A stretch of 31,208 bases of DNA from an uncultured Opitutales bacterium (GTDB taxonomy: Bacteria; Verrucomicrobiota; Verrucomicrobiia; Opitutales; Intestinicryptomonadaceae): contig URDC01000018.1 in NCBI GenBank assembly GCA_900546565.1, positions 1 to 31,208 on the forward strand, in the 5' to 3' direction. Shown piece by piece: positions 15,441 through 24,006 of this stretch. The translations under genes and the position numbers were made by a program. The notes below the pieces were generated by a model. That model saw only the letters and a list, made by a program, of their open reading frames with translations, made no database searches and had not been told where the DNA came from. How positions within the stretch are numbered: position 1 is the stretch's first letter; each line of letters starts with the position of its first letter.

Positions 15441-17621
15441 TCAGATTTCCGAAGTGTAGTAGTCGCGCGGGATGGGCTCCAAAAACCGGCTTATCGGGCG
15501 CGACTGAATTTCGCCGCCGACAACCGCAACTTTTGGATATGTTATGATGAGGTGTTCCATTGCGCGCGTTGCGGCAACATAGAAAAGACGCCGCTCCTCG
15601 TCGACATCGCCGTCGTCGATGCTGCGCTTCGTCGGGAAAAGTCCGTCCGCCGCACCGATTACAAACACGACGGGGAACTCCAAGCCCTTCGCCTGATGGA
15701 CAGTCATCAACCGCACCCTGCCCCCGAATTCCTCGGGCTGCTGCTCCACCCGCGCCTCCGAAACTTCGAGGGCGACATTCGCCAAAAACTCGTCGAAATT
15801 CGGATACCGCGAGGCGTATTCCATAAGCGCGTCGAAGTCCTTCGCCCGCTCGGGATAGTCTTCATACGCGCCCATCATCGCGGTTTTATACCAGCCCGAG
15901 CAGACTTTTTTGACAAGCTCCTCGGGCAGCTTTTCGATATGAGACTCGGACAAAATCGGCGCGGGAATTGACGCGCCTTGAACGGGATTTTCGGCGGAGG
16001 ACGTTGATGGAACATCCGATTCGGGTTCGTCGAAATCGAAGAGATTCAGCTGGCGCGAGGGCTGCGCAGCCGCCGCGTCCGATTGCGCTTCCATTGCCGC
16101 GGAATCTGCCATTCGCACCGTCGGGGCGGAAGAACTGCGGGCTATGTCCGACGAGAGTTCGAGCATTTCCGCCGCCATCTGAGCGAAAATCTCGCGCGAT
16201 ACGGAGGGCACTTTGCCCAAAACCGACTTGTCCGACAATGCCGCGTGAATCGAAATGTCCTTCTTTTTGGCGAGCGTCGCGGCGGCGTCGTAAATCTTGC
16301 GGGCAGTTTTGTCGCCAACCTTGTCCATAAAGCGGACAAAGCGGTGGAAACTCACAAAATCCTTGGGGTTCGAGGCGAATTTTATTTGGGCTACGACGTC
16401 CTTGATGTGCGCCTGCTCGAAAAATTTCAGCCCGCTCGTTATCGCAAACGGAATGTTTTTATATTGCAGCTGCAACTGCAAGTCCATTGCCTGAAAATGC
16501 GAGCGATACAAAACCGCAATGTCGGAGTATTCATAAACGCCCTCCCCGACAACCTCGCGGATTAGCTCGCAAACCATACGCGCCTGCGAAGACGCGTCCA
16601 ACGCCGACACCACCACGGGCTTGTGGTAGCCTTCGCGGGCGGGCACTAACACCTTGCGGTAGTTTTCGTCGGTCGGCATCTGGTCGAGAATGCGGTTTGC
16701 AAAACGCAGAATCTGCGGCGAGCTGCGGTAGTTGCGCTCTATCTTGTAAATGTTCGCGGCGGGATAGCGGTCTTTGAACGTGAGGATATTGTCGATTTCC
16801 GCGCCGCGCCACGAGTATATGCATTGGGCGTCGTCGCCGACCGCGCTTATCTGCCCGCGGTCGGCAATCAGGTCTAAAATCGCCGATTGCAGGCGGTTGG
16901 TGTCCTGATACTCGTCGACCAAAATGTTTTTGAACCTGTCGCGGTATTTTTGCAAAACGTCGGGGTTTTCAAGCAGCAGCTTGTGCCAGAGTTCAAGCAT
17001 ATCGTCAAAGTCGCAGCTATTCGAAGCGCGTTTCGCCTTGGCGTAGGCTGCGGCGATTTCCTCAATCTGCGCCACGGGCGTTTCAATCCACGGAAAGCGG
17101 TCGACCATCGCCTGTTCGAGCGAACTCATTGTGTTGCGGGCAAAACTGATTATTTCAAAAAGCAGCGCGGCTTTCGGATTCGTCTTTGTCGAAAAAAATC
17201 GCGGGTTGACGAGTTCGACAGTGCTTTTTAGCAGTTTGAGCGAATCTTCGGCGTCCAAAATCGTGAAGTTGGGTTCAAGCCCTACTTTTTCGGCGTAGAT
17301 GCGCAGAAAGCGGCAGCCGATTGAATGGAATGTGCCGCCGAAAAATTCGCCCGCAGCAAAACCCGTGAGCTTTTCGATTCGCTCCAACATCTGCGCCGCC
17401 GCCTTATTCGTGAACGTCAACAGAAGTATGCGCCACGGCTTGATACCGCATTCGGAAATCAGCCAGGCTACCCGATACGTCAGCGTGCGCGTCTTGCCCG
17501 ACCCCGCCCCCGCAAGCACGAGCGCGGGACGGTTGGGCGGTGCCATTACCGCCGCCAACTGGTCGGGATTTAATTGCTTTTCGTAATCGATTTCGAGTGC
17601 CACGATAAAAAACGCGCCCAT
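15441..17621 (-). CDS. UvrD/PcrA/Rep-family superfamily 1 DNA helicase
   Basis: A 3'-5' DNA helicase of repair and replication restart. All SF1A motifs are present: motif I LAGAGSGKTRTLTYR, motif Ia LTFTNKAAAQM, GTFHSIGCRFLR, motif II ILVDEYQDTN, motif III GDDAQCIYSWRGA, motif IV ERNYRSS, motif V MTVHQAKGLEFPVVFV and motif VI EERRLFYVAATRA. A low-complexity linker of about 64 residues (15948-16139) interrupts domain 2B and carries QLNLF (16038-16052), a good match to the bacterial sliding-clamp-binding motif. The frame also allows GTG 17603, which gives an N-terminus closer to family length. A GC-rich hairpin followed by six T residues covers the ATG at 17621. uvrD versus pcrA naming cannot be decided. 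Confidence 0.94.
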   Translation of the reverse strand: MGAFFIVALEIDYEKQLNPDQLAAVMAPPNRPALVLAGAGSGKTRTLTYRVAWLISECGIKPWRILLLTFTNKAAAQMLERIEKLTGFAAGEFFGGTFHSIGCRFLRIYAEKVGLEPNFTILDAEDSLKLLKSTVELVNPRFFSTKTNPKAALLFEIISFARNTMSSLEQAMVDRFPWIETPVAQIEEIAAAYAKAKRASNSCDFDDMLELWHKLLLENPDVLQKYRDRFKNILVDEYQDTNRLQSAILDLIADRGQISAVGDDAQCIYSWRGAEIDNILTFKDRYPAANIYKIERNYRSSPQILRFANRILDQMPTDENYRKVLVPAREGYHKPVVVSALDASSQARMVCELIREVVGEGVYEYSDIAVLYRSHFQAMDLQLQLQYKNIPFAITSGLKFFEQAHIKDVVAQIKFASNPKDFVSFHRFVRFMDKVGDKTARKIYDAAATLAKKKDISIHAALSDKSVLGKVPSVSREIFAQMAAEMLELSSDIARSSSAPTVRMADSAAMEAQSDAAAAQPSRQLNLFDFDEPESDVPSTSSAENPVQGASIPAPILSESHIEKLPEELVKKVCSGWYKTAMMGAYEDYPERAKDFDALMEYASRYPNFDEFLANVALEVSEARVEQQPEEFGGRVRLMTVHQAKGLEFPVVFVIGAADGLFPTKRSIDDGDVDEERRLFYVAATRAMEHLIITYPKVAVVGGEIQSRPISRFLEPIPRDYYTSEI

Positions 17622-17631
17622 CTGCGGGCGC
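17607..17631 (-). terminator. terminator-like hairpin at the helicase start codon
   Basis: Read on the minus strand, GCGCCC (17631-17626) and GGGCGC (17619-17614) form a perfect 6-bp GC stem with a 6-base loop, followed by G and six T residues (17612-17607). It would end transcripts coming from aroQ. However, it overlaps ATG 17621 and ends 3 bases before GTG 17603 of the helicase, so it may work as an attenuator or translation control. Confidence 0.6.
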
Positions 17632-17741
17632 AAAAATTTTTAATGTTTTAGTTTCCTGTGCGTGCAGAAACGGAAGAAAAAAAAGAGATCTTTGGGCGAT
17701 TTTGCGGTTGGGAGATTTTGCGGTATCAAAGCGGATTTCCG

Positions 17742-17759
17742 CACCCCACGCACCCCACG
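17742..17759. repeat. tandem 9-bp repeat
   Basis: CACCCCACG occurs twice head to tail. It lies in the gap between aroQ and the helicase gene (17632-17861), which is otherwise C-rich on this strand and holds no credible gene. Function is unknown. Confidence 0.6.
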
Positions 17760-17861
17760 CAACCCGCCAATCCCCCAGCCGAGCCGCTTCAATCCAACCC
17801 ACGCGCCGCCGGGATTTTTTCAACAGCCCCGCGCCGCAACGCAAGACCCGACGCGTCGGAG

Positions 17862-18293
17862 TTAAAGCGACGCCAAATAGTCTATCGCCGCAATGTATCC
17901 GCCGAACCCCAAGCCCGAAATAACGCCGACGCAGGCTGGGGCTGTAATCGATTCGTGGCGGAACTGTTCGCGCTTGTAAATGTTCGAGATGTGGACTTCC
18001 ACAAACTTGATTTCGCTTCCCGCAATGCAGTCGCGAAGCGCGACCGACGTATGCGAAAACGCCGCGGGATTTATCACTCCCAGACGCACGCCCGCGTCCG
18101 AAAGCTCCGCGATTTTTTCTACAATCGCGCCCTCGTAGTTCGACTGGAAATGCTCGAGCTTAACCCCCAACTTTTCGGCGTGTTTGTCGAGCGCGGCGGT
18201 TAGGTCGGCAAGCGTTTGCGCGCCGTATATTTCTGGCTCGCGTCTGCCGAGCCTGTCGAGATTTACACCGTTGATTATCGCAATCGTTTTCAT
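17862..18293 (-). CDS. aroQ: type II 3-dehydroquinate dehydratase
   Basis: Third step of the shikimate pathway: dehydrates 3-dehydroquinate to 3-dehydroshikimate. The 143-residue product matches the small dodecameric type II enzyme. Its signs are INGVNLDRLGRREPEIYG (usual form NGPNLNLLGxREPxIYG), HFQSNYEGAIVEKI, VINPAAFSHTSVALRD and EVHISNIYKREQFRHESIT. Expected active-site residues are Tyr23, Asn75, His81, Glu99, His101, Arg108 and Arg112, close to or equal to the usual numbering. Odd points are Val in place of the conserved Pro in the first motif and Ala-Phe-Ser in place of Gly-Ala-Tyr-Thr before His81. ATG 18293 fits the family better than the in-frame start four codons upstream. No other shikimate genes are nearby. 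Confidence 0.96.
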   Translation of the reverse strand: MKTIAIINGVNLDRLGRREPEIYGAQTLADLTAALDKHAEKLGVKLEHFQSNYEGAIVEKIAELSDAGVRLGVINPAAFSHTSVALRDCIAGSEIKFVEVHISNIYKREQFRHESITAPACVGVISGLGFGGYIAAIDYLASL

Positions 18294-18334
18294 ATTCGTT
18301 ATCAATTTGCGCCGATTATTTATATTTTCCGCCG

Positions 18335-18340
18335 ATTATA
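18335..18340 (-). promoter_or_regulatory. -10 box candidate for aroQ
   Basis: Read on the minus strand the bases are TATAAT, about 42 bases before the aroQ start. No clear -35 box is visible. The same 9-base word GCCGATTAT occurs at 18311 and 18331 on the plus strand around it. Confidence 0.3.
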
Positions 18341-18396
18341 AAGCTTTTTTTGCTGCTGGCGCGTCTTTTGTTCGGAGTCTCTCGTTTTTCGATTTT

Positions 18397-19245
18397 TTAC
18401 AGCGGATTGCCCGTTTCGATAAAGTTTGTTTTCAGCCCGAATTTTTCGGCTATTGTTTCGGCAAGTGCCATTGCGCCGAAACGCTCGGTTGCGTAATGCC
18501 CGCAGGGATATAGGTTCAAACCCATATCGCGCGCCATTGTGAAGTGACGCTCGCGCAGCTCGCCGCAAACGAGGGTATCGAAGCCCAATTCGGGCAGATG
18601 GGCCACAACGTCGCCGCACGAACCCGAGCAGATGGCGATTTTTTTCGGATTTTCCGAGCCGAACGAAAAGCCCTTGTATGTGTCGGCAAAAAGATTTTTA
18701 AGGCGGCGTTCAAGCTCCGCCCTGCCGCCCTTGGGCACGGTCGCGGTAACGCCTATGTCTTTGCCCTCGACTTCGACGCAACCGCCCGAAATTTCAAGGT
18801 CGAGCGCGTCGGCAAGCAGCTTGTTGTTGCCGATTTTCGGGTGGGCGTCAAGCGGCAGATGCATCGAATAAACCGCCATATCTGCGTCGAGCAACGCCCT
18901 GATTTTCTCGTAATTCGCACCGACTACGGGTATGGGGGCGTCCCAGTAAAGCCCGTGGTGGACAACCAAAAGATTCGCCCCGAGCGCGGCGGCCTGACGG
19001 ATTTCCCAAAGCCCCGCGTCGACCGCCGAGGCCACGCGCAAGACTGTGCCCGAATTCTGGAATTGAAGCCCGTTGAACGCGCCGTCGAAGTCGCGGAACT
19101 CGGACTTGCCGCAGAACTTGTCCGCAAACGCGACAACTTCGGAAAGCGCAACCGCGCCGCCAAATTTTTTCGAGTCCGATTCTGTTTCGCTTTTTTTTGC
19201 AAAAGCGGAGTTTTTCACAAGCGCGGAGCCGGTTTTTTTTGCCAT
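18397..19245 (-). CDS. Nif3-like dinuclear metal centre protein (YbgI/DUF34 family)
   Basis: A hexameric metal-binding protein of the Nif3/YbgI family, long labelled GTP cyclohydrolase I type 2-like although its real function is not settled. The 282-residue product contains GAFNGLQFQN near the start of the domain. The metal-binding set is LLVVHHGLYW (two His), YSMHLPLDAHPKIGNN (His and Asp), and close to the C-terminus CGELRERHFTMA and YPCGHYATE. The first ~30 residues are a polar Lys/Ser-rich extension not typical of the family. The ATG is preceded by two tandem copies of a 10-bp repeat. It follows the M48 peptidase gene by 28 bases and is probably part of the gatCAB transcript. Confidence 0.92.
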   Translation of the reverse strand: MAKKTGSALVKNSAFAKKSETESDSKKFGGAVALSEVVAFADKFCGKSEFRDFDGAFNGLQFQNSGTVLRVASAVDAGLWEIRQAAALGANLLVVHHGLYWDAPIPVVGANYEKIRALLDADMAVYSMHLPLDAHPKIGNNKLLADALDLEISGGCVEVEGKDIGVTATVPKGGRAELERRLKNLFADTYKGFSFGSENPKKIAICSGSCGDVVAHLPELGFDTLVCGELRERHFTMARDMGLNLYPCGHYATERFGAMALAETIAEKFGLKTNFIETGNPL

Positions 19246-19246
19246 A

Positions 19247-19266
19247 TCTAAAATTGTCTAAAATTG
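19247..19266. repeat. perfect tandem 10-bp repeat
   Basis: TCTAAAATTG occurs twice without a gap (19247-19256 and 19257-19266). It fills almost the whole space between the M48 peptidase stop and the Nif3-like start codon on the minus strand. It changes the spacer by exactly one repeat unit and may be a slippage duplication. Confidence 0.85.
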
Positions 19267-19273
19267 TTAAAAG

Positions 19274-20518
19274 TTATTCGTCGGAAAGATTTTTCATGCG
19301 CTCCGAAAGCGTCGGGTGGGAGTAGTGGAATGCGCTGTAAATCGGGTTCGGCGTGAGGTTGCCGAGATTTTTTGTATGGAGTTTTTTCAATGCCGAAATC
19401 AACGCGCCGCCACCGCCGCAAAGCAGCGAGGCAAAGTCGTCAGCCTCATACTCCCGCCTGCGCGAAAAATAGTTTTCAATCGGTTTCAGCCAGAACGTAA
19501 ACGTGCCCGCATAGAGCGCGTAAATGAGAACTACCCCGCCCAAACCGTATTTTTTGTCGAAACCGAATTGGGTAAAAAACCAGTCGCTCTGCGCCAAATA
19601 TCCCATAAACGCAAACATCGCAAACGTCAAAACAAACGACGACAATATCATTTTGCCGATGTGCCCGCGGCGGTAGTGCCCTATTTCGTGAGCCAAAACC
19701 GCCTCCAATTCGGGCTTGTCGAGCTGCTCCAAAAGCGTGTCGAAAAGCACTATCCGCCTGAAACGCCCGAACCCCGTAAAATACGCGTTTGAATGCGAGC
19801 TTCTGCGGCTTCCGTCAATAACCTGAATCGTCTTCGCGTAGAATTTTCCGCGTTTGGCAAGCGCGAAAAGCGCGTCTTTTAGCTCGCCGTCTTTGAGGTC
19901 TTCAAGCTTGTTGAAAAGCGGAACAATGAACATCGGATACACCACTATCATCACGAGCTGGAACACCGCCACCGCCGCAAAACCCCATACCCACCACGTC
20001 GACGGGAATTTCTGCGCAAACCACAAAATCAGCGCAAGCAGCGGAACGCAAAGAACCACGCAGACCGCGAACCCCTTCAACTTGTCCGTAATCCAGAGCG
20101 GAAGCGTGCTCTTATTGAAGCCGAAATCCTGTTCTATGCTGAATTGCTCGTAGTATTCAAAGCCGAGCGACGGCAACGAAACCACCGTCATCACCGCAAT
20201 CACAGCCAACGCCTGCGCGAAGAATCCGCCGCCGAACGCCCCCGCAAAACACTCATACATTGCAGGAAACGCGCCCGAAACAAGAAGGGCGGTCATAAGC
20301 AGAAAACCGAAAAATCCGTCGAGAATCGAAAGCCGCGTGTGCGCCTCGGTGTAGAGCGCGCCCTTGCGGTACGTTTCGGGGTCGATAAAACTTTTGAACT
20401 CTTCGGGAACTTCCGCGGGGCGCGCGCGCAGACTCGATAAATTCATCAGTTCGAGCGCGGTCGATGCGCACACGGTCAACGCGCATGCCACTGCGAGAAA
20501 TATAACCGCGAACGTCAT
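19274..20518 (-). CDS. M48-family membrane zinc metallopeptidase (Ste24/CAAX protease-like)
   Basis: An integral membrane protease of the Ste24 type, which in bacteria is thought to act in membrane protein quality control. The 414-residue product has several hydrophobic helices (about 1-24, 66-90, 100-118, 146-168, 175-200, then 288-312 and 326-346), matching the Ste24 layout and length. The zinc site is HEIGH at 277-281, with the third ligand Glu356 in SRRREYEADDFAS. Other family motifs are VIDGSRRSSHSNAYFTGFG and YSHPTLSERM near the end. It starts 4 bases after the gatB stop, so it is co-transcribed and probably translationally coupled with gatB. Confidence 0.95.
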   Translation of the reverse strand: MTFAVIFLAVACALTVCASTALELMNLSSLRARPAEVPEEFKSFIDPETYRKGALYTEAHTRLSILDGFFGFLLMTALLVSGAFPAMYECFAGAFGGGFFAQALAVIAVMTVVSLPSLGFEYYEQFSIEQDFGFNKSTLPLWITDKLKGFAVCVVLCVPLLALILWFAQKFPSTWWVWGFAAVAVFQLVMIVVYPMFIVPLFNKLEDLKDGELKDALFALAKRGKFYAKTIQVIDGSRRSSHSNAYFTGFGRFRRIVLFDTLLEQLDKPELEAVLAHEIGHYRRGHIGKMILSSFVLTFAMFAFMGYLAQSDWFFTQFGFDKKYGLGGVVLIYALYAGTFTFWLKPIENYFSRRREYEADDFASLLCGGGGALISALKKLHTKNLGNLTPNPIYSAFHYSHPTLSERMKNLSDE

Positions 20519-20522
20519 TTTG

Positions 20523-22052
20523 CTATTTTATAAGTTTCTTTATTATGCCAAGCAGCATTGCGGGGTTGGCCTTGCCCTTCGTGGCTTTCATAACTGGGCC
20601 GATGAGGGCGTTTACCGCCTTTTCGTTGCCCGCCTTGAATTCGCCGACCGCCTTGGGATTTGCGTCGATTGCAGCCTGACAGAATTTTTCGAGCTCGCCC
20701 GAATCGCTGTTTTGTTCAAGCCCCTTTTCCCTGACGATAGCCTCCGCCGTCTTGCCCGTTGAGAACATTTCGGCGAAGACGTCTTTTGCAATCTGTTTTG
20801 AAATCGAGCCGCCGTCGATAATCTTGACAAGCCCCGCGAGGTTTTCGGGAGTGAGTTTGCACCGGTCGAGATGCTTTTCGTGTTCGACATTCTTGTGCGA
20901 ACTTTCGGCGGAATCTTCAAAGCCGCCGAGTTCTGGCTGCTCTTCGGCGCGGCGGGAGGTCTCGGCTGCGGAAATTTCGCGCAGGAGGTCGTTTACGAGC
21001 ATATTCGCCGTCGTCTTCGGGTTTCCCGAATACGCCGCGAGCGACTTTTCGAAATAGCCGCACAACTCCCTGTCGTGGCACATAACCGAGGTTATCGAAT
21101 ACGGAAGGGAAAAATCCTTCATATATCTGCGCTGGCGGTCGAACGGCATTTCGACCAAGTCGGCGCGGATGCTATCCAGAAGTTCGCGCGAAATCCTGAC
21201 GGGCATAAGGTCGGGTTCGGGGAAATAGCGGTAGTCGTGGGCGTCCTCCTTGTTGCGCATTGACTGCGTTATGCCCAAGACGGCGTCCCAGCGGCGAGTT
21301 TCCTGAACTATTGGAGTGCCGCTTTCGAGGCATTCGCGCTGGCGTTTGATTTCGTAGTTGATGCAGTTGCGGGCATTCGACGTCGAATTGATGTTTTTCA
21401 TTTCGACTTTCACCCCGAGCTTGTCCGAGCCCTTCGGACGCAGCGACACATTGACATCGCAGCGCATTTGCCCCTTTTCCATATCGCAGTCCGAAAGACC
21501 CGCGAACGAAATCGTGTTTTTAAGGGAAGTCAGATACGCAAAAACCTCGTCCGCCGAGTGCATATCGGGCTCCGAAACTATTTCCATAAGCGGCGTTCCC
21601 GCCCTGTTGTAGTCCACGAGCGAATCGTGCGCAAAGTGCGTGAGCTTGCCCACGTCCTCCTCCAAGTGGATACGCGTGAGCTTCACGACGCGGTGCGCCC
21701 CCATTTCGGCGCGGTTTGGCGACTCCATTTCGATTTCCACTCCGCCGCCCACGCACAGGGGCTGGTCGTATTGCGAGAGCTGGTAGTTTTTGGGACTGTC
21801 GGGATAGAAATAGTTTTTTCTGTCCCACTTGGTTATCTCGGGAATTTCGCAGCCGAGCATAAGCCCCAGCTCGATCGTCTTTCTGATTGCCGCAAAATTG
21901 AGGACGGGCAAGACCCCCGGCAACGCCCACACGACGGGGTCGGTTAACGTGTTCGGGGCTTCGGCGAACTTGTAGCCGACCGACGCGAACATCTTGCTGT
22001 TGGTCTTTAATTGGACGTGAGTTTCAAGCCCGATAACTGCTTCGTATTCCAT
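20523..22052 (-). CDS. gatB: Asp-tRNA(Asn)/Glu-tRNA(Gln) amidotransferase subunit B
   Basis: Kinase subunit of GatCAB, which phosphorylates the misacylated Glu or Asp on tRNA and receives ammonia from GatA. The 509-residue product shows YEAVIGLETHVQLKTNSKMF (3-22), WALPGVLPVLN, KNYFYPDSPKNYQLSQYDQP (79-98), RIHLEEDVGK, SLVDYNRAGTPLMEIVSEPD (144-163), MRCDVNVSLRP and EDAHDYRYFPEPDL (269-282). The C-terminal YqeY-like tail is present (LEKFCQAAIDANPKAV to MLLGIIKKLIK). Between the helical domain and the tail there is an insertion of roughly 30 charged residues (about 361-398) that typical GatB lacks. gatA lies 21 bases upstream in the same operon. Confidence 0.98.
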   Translation of the reverse strand: MEYEAVIGLETHVQLKTNSKMFASVGYKFAEAPNTLTDPVVWALPGVLPVLNFAAIRKTIELGLMLGCEIPEITKWDRKNYFYPDSPKNYQLSQYDQPLCVGGGVEIEMESPNRAEMGAHRVVKLTRIHLEEDVGKLTHFAHDSLVDYNRAGTPLMEIVSEPDMHSADEVFAYLTSLKNTISFAGLSDCDMEKGQMRCDVNVSLRPKGSDKLGVKVEMKNINSTSNARNCINYEIKRQRECLESGTPIVQETRRWDAVLGITQSMRNKEDAHDYRYFPEPDLMPVRISRELLDSIRADLVEMPFDRQRRYMKDFSLPYSITSVMCHDRELCGYFEKSLAAYSGNPKTTANMLVNDLLREISAAETSRRAEEQPELGGFEDSAESSHKNVEHEKHLDRCKLTPENLAGLVKIIDGGSISKQIAKDVFAEMFSTGKTAEAIVREKGLEQNSDSGELEKFCQAAIDANPKAVGEFKAGNEKAVNALIGPVMKATKGKANPAMLLGIIKKLIK

Positions 22053-22073
22053 AAGAAAAATCCTGATGAAGTA

Positions 22074-23543
22074 TTACAAATTGGGATGTTTTGACGTGAG
22101 CGCAGCGGCTGCTTCGAACGCATGCGCGGTCGAAAGCAGGTCGGATTCTCCGAACGCCCTTCCGATGAACTGGACGCCGACTGGCAGCCCCTCCGAAGTC
22201 CACCCGCACGGCAGAGAAATAGCCGGAATCCCCGCGAGGTTTACGTTGATTGTGCAGATGTCGCTAAGATACATCGCAAGCGGGTTGTCTGTTTTTTCGC
22301 CGATTTTGAACGCCGTCGTCGGCGAAGTCGGGGTGATGATTGCGTCGACGTTTTCGAACGCCTTTTCGAAGTCCGCGCGAATCAGCGTGCGAACCTTCTG
22401 CGCGCGCAGATAGTAGGCGTCGTAATAACCCGAACTTAGGACGTAAGAGCCGAGGATTATGCGGCGTTTGACCTCCTCGCCGAAGCCTTCGGCGCGGCTT
22501 TTAAAGTAGACCGAAACGATGTCGTCGGCGTCCTTGCTGCGGTGCGTGTAGCGGATACCGTCATAGCGCGCCAAGTTCGAAGACGCCTCGGCAGTCGCAA
22601 TAATATAATAGACCGGAATCGCCAAGTCGGTGTGCGGCAGCGAGATTTCGACAATGTTCGCGCCCGCGTCCCGGCAGAGCGCGATTGCGTTTTCGACGTT
22701 CGCGCGAACCTGCGCGTCCACGCCCTCGCCGAAGTATTCGCGCGCAACGCCCAGCGTTTTGCCTTTGAGCGACGCGCCCTTTAACGCCGCCGAATAGTCG
22801 GGAATTTCCGCATTAACGCTCGTCGAATCGAGGCGGTCGTAGCCCGCTATCGCATTAAGAAGAATCGCCGCGTCTTCCACACTTCGCGCAAACGGGCCTA
22901 TCTGGTCGAGCGAAGACGCAAACGCCGCAAGCCCGAAACGGCTCACAAGCCCGTAAGTGGGCTTCATGCCGACAATGCCGCAGAGCGAGGCGGGCTGGCG
23001 TATCGAGCCGCCCGTGTCGCTGCCGAGAGCCGCAACGCATTCGCCCGAGGCTACCGCCGCCGCCGAACCGCCGCTGCTCCCGCCCGGGATTCGCGACAAG
23101 TCCCACGGATTGCGCGTCTTTTTAAACGCGCTGTTTTCGCAGGAAGATCCCATCGCGAACTCGTCCATATTAAGCCGGCCCCAAAATACCGCACCCGAAT
23201 CGAGCAGCTTCTGCGCCGCAGTGCCCGTGTAGGGGCTGACGTAGTTTTCGAGCATTTTGCTCGCGCAGGTCAGCTTCTGCCCGCGCACCGCTATTACGTC
23301 TTTAAGCCCCACTGGAATGCCGTCAAGCTTTCCGAGCTTTGCGCCGCTACGGCGGCGTTTATCCGACTCCGAGGCGGCGGCAAGCGCGGCGTCTTCGTCG
23401 AAGGAGAGGAACGCGCAAACGTCGCCGTCGATTTTCTTAGTGCGCTCAATGTGCGCCGAAAGAAGTTCGGCTGCCGAAAGATTGCCCGAATCCATCATTG
23501 AATCGAGTTCGGATATTGATTTATAGAAAAGTTCTTCGCTCAT
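22074..23543 (-). CDS. gatA: Asp-tRNA(Asn)/Glu-tRNA(Gln) amidotransferase subunit A
   Basis: Glutaminase subunit of GatCAB that frees ammonia from glutamine. The 489-residue protein has the amidase signature, and the Ser-cis-Ser-Lys triad can be placed: Lys81 in PVGLKDVI, Ser156 in PGGSSGGSAAAVA and Ser180 in GSDTGGSIRQPA. These are equivalent to Lys79, Ser154 and Ser178 of the S. aureus enzyme. Glutamine-site context such as DSTSVNAEIPDY and QVRTLIRADF-like segments is also present. ATG 23543 begins the standard MSEELFYKSISEL opening; the frame is open upstream but without homology. It follows gatC after 135 bases and precedes gatB by 21. Confidence 0.98.
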   Translation of the reverse strand: MSEELFYKSISELDSMMDSGNLSAAELLSAHIERTKKIDGDVCAFLSFDEDAALAAASESDKRRRSGAKLGKLDGIPVGLKDVIAVRGQKLTCASKMLENYVSPYTGTAAQKLLDSGAVFWGRLNMDEFAMGSSCENSAFKKTRNPWDLSRIPGGSSGGSAAAVASGECVAALGSDTGGSIRQPASLCGIVGMKPTYGLVSRFGLAAFASSLDQIGPFARSVEDAAILLNAIAGYDRLDSTSVNAEIPDYSAALKGASLKGKTLGVAREYFGEGVDAQVRANVENAIALCRDAGANIVEISLPHTDLAIPVYYIIATAEASSNLARYDGIRYTHRSKDADDIVSVYFKSRAEGFGEEVKRRIILGSYVLSSGYYDAYYLRAQKVRTLIRADFEKAFENVDAIITPTSPTTAFKIGEKTDNPLAMYLSDICTINVNLAGIPAISLPCGWTSEGLPVGVQFIGRAFGESDLLSTAHAFEAAAALTSKHPNL

Positions 23544-23678
23544 TTTAGTGCGTATTTTTGCGTTTTTTGTTTTTTGAAAACACTGTTTTATCGAAGCGTC
23601 CCCCCGCGCGGATTTTCCGCCACAGCGCGACGCGCCGCAAAACAGCAAACCCGCCGAACGCCGAGGGTCGGCGCATTC

Positions 23679-23975
23679 TTAGGCGTCGTCGACCACCTTG
23701 GGAACTACAATCTGGTTGTCGCGTTTTGCGGGCGCGTTCATAAGCGCGTCTTCGACGGACATTGCGGGAGTTGGGGTGTCGTCGCGCCAAACGTTGTAAA
23801 TGGAATGCGCGTGCGCGCTCGGCTCGACGCCGTCCACGTCGACTTCCGAAAGCTTTTTAAAATACTCCAAAATCTGCCCGAGCTGGGCGGAATACTTCGC
23901 CTTTTCGTCTCCGGTTAGTTCGATTCTGGCGAGTTTCGCCACATAATCGATATCAATCGTGTTCTTGTCTGACAT
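23679..23975 (-). CDS. gatC: Asp-tRNA(Asn)/Glu-tRNA(Gln) amidotransferase subunit C
   Basis: The small subunit that wraps around GatA and GatB and stabilises the complex. It is 98 residues, the normal size. Typical features are IDYVAKLARIELTGDEKAKYSAQLGQILEYFKKL (given here as one helix pair, residues about 9-42), followed by VDVDGVEPSAHAH and the loop WRDDTPTPAMSVEDALMNAP. The C-terminal end is DNQIVVPKVV. ATG 23975 starts the conserved region. It is the first gene of the gatC-gatA-gatB-peptidase unit and is divergent from lrgA, with a 90-bp shared promoter region. The 135-bp gap to gatA is unusually long for this operon and shows no gene. Confidence 0.95.
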   Translation of the reverse strand: MSDKNTIDIDYVAKLARIELTGDEKAKYSAQLGQILEYFKKLSEVDVDGVEPSAHAHSIYNVWRDDTPTPAMSVEDALMNAPAKRDNQIVVPKVVDDA

Positions 23976-24006
23976 AATCGCGCGATGTTCGCAAAACCGC
24001 CCGCCT

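Noticed and set aside
17404..17844. Frame covering the helicase 5' end and the gap before it
   Set aside because: Its second half is the helicase gene in another frame and the first half lacks any protein-like pattern.
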